A program made the position numbers and the translations under genes. A stretch of DNA of 50,123 nt. Origin: Tepidiphilus sp. J10. Lineage in GTDB: Bacteria > Pseudomonadota > Gammaproteobacteria > Burkholderiales > Thiobacillaceae. The notes under the pieces are model-generated. The model saw nothing but the letters and a program-made list of their open reading frames with translations, ran no database searches and had not been told where the DNA came from. Shown one piece after another: positions 43,801 through 50,123 of the stretch (positions are counted from its first letter, which is position 1; every line of letters begins with the position of its first letter). The stretch lies in the NCBI GenBank assembly GCA_945897955.1, contig CAMDGQ010000027.1, positions 1-50,123 of the forward strand, in the 5' to 3' direction.

Positions 43801-46800
43801 GCCCGCCTGTTGCGCTTCGAACTGAATCCCGCCGATGGCGGCTTCCAGATTCGCAGCCGGCCGCGCCTGAGCAACGATGACTGGACATTGAACGCCGTCG
43901 GCCGGCTGATCGGCGAACCGCTGGCAAAGCGGCCAGCCAACCAGTTTCCCGTCGAGAACAGCCAACCCGACGCCATCCGATTGGATGCCGCGACACATTA
44001 CGCCCTCGCCGGCAGCATGGGTCTCGACTACGGCCCGGCCTTTCAGGGCATGCGGCAAGTCTGGGTCAACGACCGCGAATTGCTGGCGCAACTGGAAGTT
44101 CCCGCGTCGATCCAGGCCGGTATGGCCAGCCATATCCTGCACCCCGCCTTGCTGGATGTCTGTTTCCAGTCGCTGCTGGATCTCTTTCACCGCGACATCA
44201 AAGCGGGAGATGGCGCCACGCTATTGCCAGTCCGTGTCGGTCGCTTGCGGTTCTTTGGCGGCGAACCCGCCTGGTTCAGGGCTCGACTGATCAAGCAGAA
44301 CCCGCGTTCGGTGCTGGCCGAGTTCGAACTGCTCGATAGTGCCGGCGAAACCGTGGCGCGACTCGACGGCTGCCGCTTCCGCGCCGCCGCCCTTGGTCAG
44401 CGCGGCGCAGGGCAGTCTGCCTTGTGGCGGCACGCATTCCGCTTGCAGCCGCACCCTCAGGATTTGCAGCCGATCCCGATCGCAGCCAGCAAGGATCTGG
44501 TGCGGCAAGCCTGCCGAACATTGGCCGACCAGGAGCCCCGGCTGCATCGGCGCGACCATTTTCACGGCGCCGTTCCCCTGCTCGATGCACTGGTGAGCAC
44601 GTTTGCCTTCGAGGCTCTGCGTGATTTGTCCGAGGAAAGCGGGGCCTGGCTGCAGGCTGCACTGGAGGACTCTGCCAATGTTCCGGATCAGGTACGACCT
44701 TTGTTTGCCTGGTTGATCGGCCTGCTCGAAGAGGAAGGACTGCTGACCCATCAAGCGGGATGCTGGCAACTGATTACCGAAAACGCACCTCCGGCGGCTG
44801 AGGCGATCTGGCGAGCGATTCTGGGCGATTACCCGAATGCCCTGCCGGACCTGGTCTTCGTCGGCCAGGTCGGTCGTCATCTGGCCGACCTGCTGACCGG
44901 CGAAGTCGATGCCGCCAAGTTCAGCGCTGCGCTCGCCGGCAGCCATCTGCTCGAACAATTTCATGACGCCTCGCCGACCTACTTCGGCATCAATCAGGCC
45001 GCCATCGAAATCGTTCACGCAGTGGTTGCCAACTGGCCGCCGCAGCGACGCCTGCGGGTGCTCGAAATTTCCGGCGGTTCGGAAGACCTGCCGCGCCAGT
45101 TGCTGGCCGATCTGCCGCTTGACCGCTGCGACTACGTCATTGCCGAAACCGATGGGGATCAGCTTGCCCGGCTGGAGTCGGAATACGCCAATCATGCAGT
45201 GGTGAATGTCGCCACGCTCGATCTCTCCGAAGGACTGGGACTGACCGGCCGCACCCCGTTACCGGCTCAGTACGATATCGTTCTGGTGCATCACTGGCTG
45301 CACCGCGCGGCGGAAATCCCGCCCATCCTGGCCGCACTCAAGCGCAAACTGGCGACGGGCGGCCTGCTGCTTCTGCTGGAGCGCCATCCCGATCGGGCCG
45401 CCGATCTGCAGCGTGGTCTGGATGCCGGCTGGTGGCACGATGCCGGCGCGCGCGGCATGCAATCGAGTCTGCTGGCTCCGGCCAGCTGGGCTGCCTTCCT
45501 GGAACAGCAAGGCTATGCCGAGGTCGAGATTCTGCGCGAACCGGCCAGCGAGGATATTGATACCGGTGTTTACGCCGTACTGGCGAAAAACATTGATGCC
45601 GCCCCCGAGACACTGGATACCCCGGTTCATGCCTGGCTGCTCCTGTCCGACGCGGACGGTGTCTCGGCCGTATTGGCCGAACGTCTGGCAGCCCGCTTGC
45701 GCAGCCAGGGCCAGCGCGTGGTTCTGGCCGCTCCTGCGGGCGGTATCGGCAGAACCGGCGGCGTGCAATTCGATGCGGACACCGAGTCATCCTGGCGCGA
45801 CATGCTGACCAGGGTCCATGCCGAACTGGGCGGCTGCGACCATATTGTGCATTGCCTCGGCTTGCGCGACATGGCGGAAGCTTCCGCGCCTGACATCATG
45901 TCGCTGCAGACGCTGCGCTGCGAAAGCACCCTGCATCTGCTGCATGCGCTAGAAGCACGTGGAACGGAAAATCAACCCCGGCTCTGGCTGATCACCACGG
46001 GCGGTTCTGCCTTCAACGGCGAATCCGATGCCTGGCAACATCAACCGGCGCAAGCGCCGTTGTGGGGTCTCGGTCGCGTAATCATGAACGAATACCCGGA
46101 ACGGGCTTGCGTGCTGATCGACCTGCAAACCGACAGTCTGGATAACGAAGCGGCTGCCTGGCTAAGCCGTGAACTGCTGACACCGGATGGAGAAAGCGAG
46201 ATCGTGCTGACCTGCCGTGGTCGCTACGTTCCACGCATGGTGAGCGTGGCGCAGCCGACCCTGCCGGCCCCGGAAGCATCCGAGGCCGGGTACCGGCTCG
46301 ACTTCAGCATGCCGGGACAGTTGCGCAACCTGCACTGGCGACCGCTGGTACCGCGCGCGCTGGCGGATGACGAGATCGAGATTCGCCCTGCCGCCGTCGG
46401 CCTGAATTTCCGCGACGTGATGTATGCAATGGGTCTGCTTTCCGATGAAGCCGTGGAGAACGGCTTTTCCGGTGCATCCCTTGGTCTGGAACTGGCCGGC
46501 CGCATCTCCCGCGTCGGCGCGCGCGTGGACGAATTCAGCGTCGGCGACGAAGTCGTCGCCTTCGCGCCGGCCTGCTTCTCCAGCCATGTCGTCACCCAGG
46601 CCGGATCGGCCGCCGCCAAGCCGGCGTCCTGGTCGTTCGAACAGGCGGCGACCGTACCGACGGTATTCTTCACGGTTTATTACGCCCTCAAGCACCTGGC
46701 CAATGTGCAACCCGGCGAACGGGTACTGATCCATGGCGCGGCAGGTGGCGTCGGCATCGCCGCGATCCAGGTGGCGCGCCATCTCGGCGCGGAAGTCTTC

Positions 46801-48558
46801 GCCACCGCCGGCAGCGACGAGAAACGGGATTTCGTGCATCTGATGGGCGCCGACCACGTCATGAGTTCACGCACGCTGGCCTATGCCGACGAGATTCTCG
46901 CCCTGACCGGCGGCGAAGGCGTCGATGTGGTGCTGAACTCGCTGGCCGGCGAGGCGATCAACCGAAATTTCCGTGTCCTGCGGCCATTTGGACGTTTCCT
47001 GGAACTGGGCAAACGCGACTTCTACGAGAACACCCGGATCGGTCTGCGTCCGTTCAAGGACAACATCAGCTATTTCGGCATTGACGCGGACCAGCTCATG
47101 CTGGCTCGCCCGGCTCTGGCTACCCGACTGTTCCGCGAAGTCATGGCGTTGTTCGCCGACGGCACGCTGCGCCCGCTGCCCTATCGCGCCTTCCCGGCCA
47201 CGCGGGTGGTGGATGCCTTCCGCTACATGCAGCAGGCGCGCCAGATCGGCAAGATCGTGCTGACCCTGAACGACGTGGACATCCCCCTGAGCCAGCCCCG
47301 GCGCACCGCGCTCCCCGCTGCGCCGGCATTGTCGGCGGATGCGACTTATCTGGTCACCGGCGGCATCGGCGGTTTCGGCCTCGAGTCGGCGCGCTGGCTG
47401 GCCGGCCTTGGCGCCGGCCATCTGGTGCTGCTCGGCCGGCGCGGCCTCGCCACCCCGGGCATCGCTGAAGCCGCAGCTGAACTGGAAGCGCTGGGCGCGC
47501 AGGTGCATGTTTATGCCTGCGATGTCACGCAACGGGAGCAGCTTGCCGCCGTCATGGCCGAGGTCCGGCACGATCTGCCGCCGCTGCGCGGCGTGCTGCA
47601 TGCAGCCATGGTGCTGGATGACGCACTGATCCGAAATCTGGATGCCGAACGTTTCCGTGCCGTGCTGGCGCCGAAAGCGCAGGGCGCCTGGAACCTGCAT
47701 CAGCTCACGCTCGACCTGCCGCTGGACTTTTTCATTCTGTATTCCTCCGCCACCACCTACATCGGCAATCCGGGCCAGGCCAACTATGTGGCGGCCAATC
47801 TGTTTCTGGAATCACTCGCCGCATTGCGCCGCGCCGACGGCCTCGCCGCCACCTGCGCGAGTTGGGGCGCCATCGGCGATGTCGGCTATCTGAGCCGCCA
47901 CACGGCGGTCAAGGAAGGCCTGCAAGCCCGTCTTGGCGGCGAAGCCCTAGCTTCCGAACAAGCATTGAAACTGCTCGGTGCAATGCTGGCGTGCGACCTG
48001 AACGGACTCGCCGTGCTGGATTTCGATTGGCATACCCTGCAGCGCTTCCTGCCCGCAACGCAGGCGGCACGGTTTGATATGGTTCGGCGCGGCGCCGGTC
48101 TGAACAGCGGCGCGGACGAGCAGACCGAGGATATCCACAACCTGATCGCCGGACGTTCCACCGAGGAGGTTCAGGAGATCGTGGCCGGCTTGCTGGCGGG
48201 CGAAGTCGCCCAGATTCTGCAGATTCCGGCTGACCGCATCGACCGCACCCGCTCGCTGTATGACCTGGGCATGGATTCGCTGATGGGCATGGAACTGGTG
48301 CTGGGTATCGAAAAGCGGTTTGGTGTCGCGCTGCCGGTCATGGCGCTCAATGAAGGCCCCAGCATCCAGCGTATCGCCGAGCGGCTGAGCGCCAGCCTGG
48401 CGGCGCCGGAAGCGGAAAAGGCGGAAGACGCGCATTTGAAGGAAATGGTGCAGAGCCTGGCGGCGCAACATGCGGAAACAGTCTCTTCCGAGCAGATAGA
48501 CGACACCATGAATGACATGCGCCAGCAGGTTCGCCAGGGCGCTCGTCTCATTTCATGA
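40861..48558 (+). CDS. FAS-like type I polyketide synthase (RkpA/WcbR-like) for capsule lipid
   Basis: The 2565-residue synthase has domains in this order. KS: VDTACSSS with C177, H313 in EAHGTGT, H353 in KSNLGH. AT: GHSVGE with S627, and YAFHS, the malonyl-type motif. DH: H929 in HKVGGGIVLPG and D1099 in HPALLDV. A methyltransferase-like region lies near 1370-1580 with a broken motif I (VLEISGGSED), and a structural KR near 1585-1805. ER: HGAAGGVGIAAIQ near 1958. KR: TYLVTGGIGGFG near 2162, Y2309. ACP: LGMDSLMG, S2473. A ~70-residue helical tail replaces a thioesterase. The order matches animal FAS and the capsule-locus proteins RkpA and WcbR. It should make a fully reduced acyl chain on its ACP. 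It starts at TTG 40861 after AAGGG. The oxoamine synthase gene downstream may release the chain. Confidence 0.93.
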   Translation: MPEENTKIAIVGMAFRFPGDLSTEEAFWQVLKDGRDMVGRIGEDRWATDVLSHPRRSEPGRAITFSAGLLSRLDEFDAAFFGISPREASRLDPQQRLLLELAWEAMENGGIAPSALAGSDCAVYVGISGLDYGMRALDDMSGMDAYSMTGNTLSIAANRLSYVFDLHGPSMAVDTACSSSLVALHQACRSLRDGESSLALVGGINLLLHPYPFVGFTKASMLSANGRCKPFDASGDGYVRSEGGAILVLKPLAQAEADGDDIQAVILASGSNSDGGRKSGITIPSIEGQSDLLRQVMRQAGISPADFDYMEAHGTGTAVGDPIETAAIGHVIGQARAAGAPLPVGSVKSNLGHLEPASGMAGLIKTVLALKHRCLPPSIHVEAPNPNIDFSGLNLEVVTTCRELPASERRLLMGVNSFGFGGANAHVVLQEHRARTAQPGRRKPLPAPPLILSARAPQALRDLADQYAALLRDENPPSLHDLAHAAAYRRQWLEKRLAIFGRDGAQVAERLSAYARGESTPGVVSGEALADAGKTAFVYTGNGAQWLGMGRVLLDKSPAFARTLAELDGMIQKQAGFSILQELRAEPELSRLELTEVAQPMLFAMQVGITRLLRTHGLDAAAATGHSVGEVAAAWAVGALSLKQAVQVICERSAAQSSTRGSGRMAAVGLSEENALAALAEAGLADSITIAAINSPSAVTVTGSFEALDALRVRMEQQSVFYRLLDLDYAFHSRAMDPIQAPLLEKLAGLAPASGKAVFVSTVTGDVLPGKQLGATYWWDNIRQPVRFNQAINTLAKAGCRVFVEIGPNAILQRYIGDSLKVSGISGRVLATLKKDDDGPDRVLEAAWRACLAGAPFKLDACFSRPASIVRLPNYPWQREHFWHAETSEGYDLINRKRVHPLLGYRLKDGEAIWENPLDPQVLPYLADHKVGGGIVLPGAAYVEMALAASREWFGNGADHGRHEMEEMDIVAPVVFDGEHARLLRFELNPADGGFQIRSRPRLSNDDWTLNAVGRLIGEPLAKRPANQFPVENSQPDAIRLDAATHYALAGSMGLDYGPAFQGMRQVWVNDRELLAQLEVPASIQAGMASHILHPALLDVCFQSLLDLFHRDIKAGDGATLLPVRVGRLRFFGGEPAWFRARLIKQNPRSVLAEFELLDSAGETVARLDGCRFRAAALGQRGAGQSALWRHAFRLQPHPQDLQPIPIAASKDLVRQACRTLADQEPRLHRRDHFHGAVPLLDALVSTFAFEALRDLSEESGAWLQAALEDSANVPDQVRPLFAWLIGLLEEEGLLTHQAGCWQLITENAPPAAEAIWRAILGDYPNALPDLVFVGQVGRHLADLLTGEVDAAKFSAALAGSHLLEQFHDASPTYFGINQAAIEIVHAVVANWPPQRRLRVLEISGGSEDLPRQLLADLPLDRCDYVIAETDGDQLARLESEYANHAVVNVATLDLSEGLGLTGRTPLPAQYDIVLVHHWLHRAAEIPPILAALKRKLATGGLLLLLERHPDRAADLQRGLDAGWWHDAGARGMQSSLLAPASWAAFLEQQGYAEVEILREPASEDIDTGVYAVLAKNIDAAPETLDTPVHAWLLLSDADGVSAVLAERLAARLRSQGQRVVLAAPAGGIGRTGGVQFDADTESSWRDMLTRVHAELGGCDHIVHCLGLRDMAEASAPDIMSLQTLRCESTLHLLHALEARGTENQPRLWLITTGGSAFNGESDAWQHQPAQAPLWGLGRVIMNEYPERACVLIDLQTDSLDNEAAAWLSRELLTPDGESEIVLTCRGRYVPRMVSVAQPTLPAPEASEAGYRLDFSMPGQLRNLHWRPLVPRALADDEIEIRPAAVGLNFRDVMYAMGLLSDEAVENGFSGASLGLELAGRISRVGARVDEFSVGDEVVAFAPACFSSHVVTQAGSAAAKPASWSFEQAATVPTVFFTVYYALKHLANVQPGERVLIHGAAGGVGIAAIQVARHLGAEVFATAGSDEKRDFVHLMGADHVMSSRTLAYADEILALTGGEGVDVVLNSLAGEAINRNFRVLRPFGRFLELGKRDFYENTRIGLRPFKDNISYFGIDADQLMLARPALATRLFREVMALFADGTLRPLPYRAFPATRVVDAFRYMQQARQIGKIVLTLNDVDIPLSQPRRTALPAAPALSADATYLVTGGIGGFGLESARWLAGLGAGHLVLLGRRGLATPGIAEAAAELEALGAQVHVYACDVTQREQLAAVMAEVRHDLPPLRGVLHAAMVLDDALIRNLDAERFRAVLAPKAQGAWNLHQLTLDLPLDFFILYSSATTYIGNPGQANYVAANLFLESLAALRRADGLAATCASWGAIGDVGYLSRHTAVKEGLQARLGGEALASEQALKLLGAMLACDLNGLAVLDFDWHTLQRFLPATQAARFDMVRRGAGLNSGADEQTEDIHNLIAGRSTEEVQEIVAGLLAGEVAQILQIPADRIDRTRSLYDLGMDSLMGMELVLGIEKRFGVALPVMALNEGPSIQRIAERLSASLAAPEAEKAEDAHLKEMVQSLAAQHAETVSSEQIDDTMNDMRQQVRQGARLIS

Positions 48559-48564
48559 GGAATT

Positions 48565-50123
<1,559 letters not shown>

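Overview
The window looks like chromosomal DNA of a betaproteobacterium, possibly a sulfur-oxidising member of the Rhodocyclales or a relative. This rests on SoxY and SoxZ, GC-rich codon use in the flanking genes, a BrkB/YihY protein, and a Kps-type capsule exporter paired with an RkpA/WcbR-like synthase. No rRNA or tRNA gene was recognised, so taxonomy is inference.

Left part (1-4564, minus strand): two paralogous sigma-54-dependent PAS/AAA+/Fis regulators (one cut by the window edge) flank soxY-soxZ. A good -24/-12 promoter and a TGTCA-rich palindrome lie upstream of soxY, and a REP doublet lies downstream of soxZ. A DUF1015 protein lies upstream of the second regulator. Divergently, 4735-6039 encodes a BrkB/YihY membrane protein fused to a cyclic-nucleotide-binding domain.

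Centre (6267-40549, all plus strand): a capsule or exopolysaccharide locus of the ABC-transporter type. It opens with the export genes kpsM-kpsT-kpsE-kpsD and closes with kpsC (lipid-linked beta-Kdo primer synthesis). Between them lie multidomain glycosyltransferases, five proteins with FkbM or FkbM-like methyltransferase domains, two sulfotransferases of different families, a Methyltransf_24/TylF-like enzyme, and a methyltransferase-kinase fusion. Two long coiled-coil proteins follow kpsD; one carries fourteen exact-length 42-residue repeats. The stretch from about 10.7 to 30.9 kb is visibly AT-rich against GC-rich flanks, as expected for a laterally acquired serotype-determining segment. The gene content predicts a sulfated, O-methylated, lipid-anchored surface polysaccharide. 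The coiled-coil proteins are candidates for a chain-length ruler or scaffold, by analogy with WbdD of E. coli O9a.

Right part (40861-50123, plus strand): a 2565-residue FAS-like polyketide synthase (KS-AT-DH-pseudoMT-pseudoKR-ER-KR-ACP, no thioesterase), followed by a PLP-dependent alpha-oxoamine synthase cut by the window end. This is the RkpA/RkpG (Sinorhizobium) or WcbR/WcbT (Burkholderia) pairing known from capsule loci, and it probably makes a lipid for the polysaccharide. A 238-bp element with perfect 20-bp terminal inverted repeats sits between the two genes and alters the ribosome-binding context of the second.
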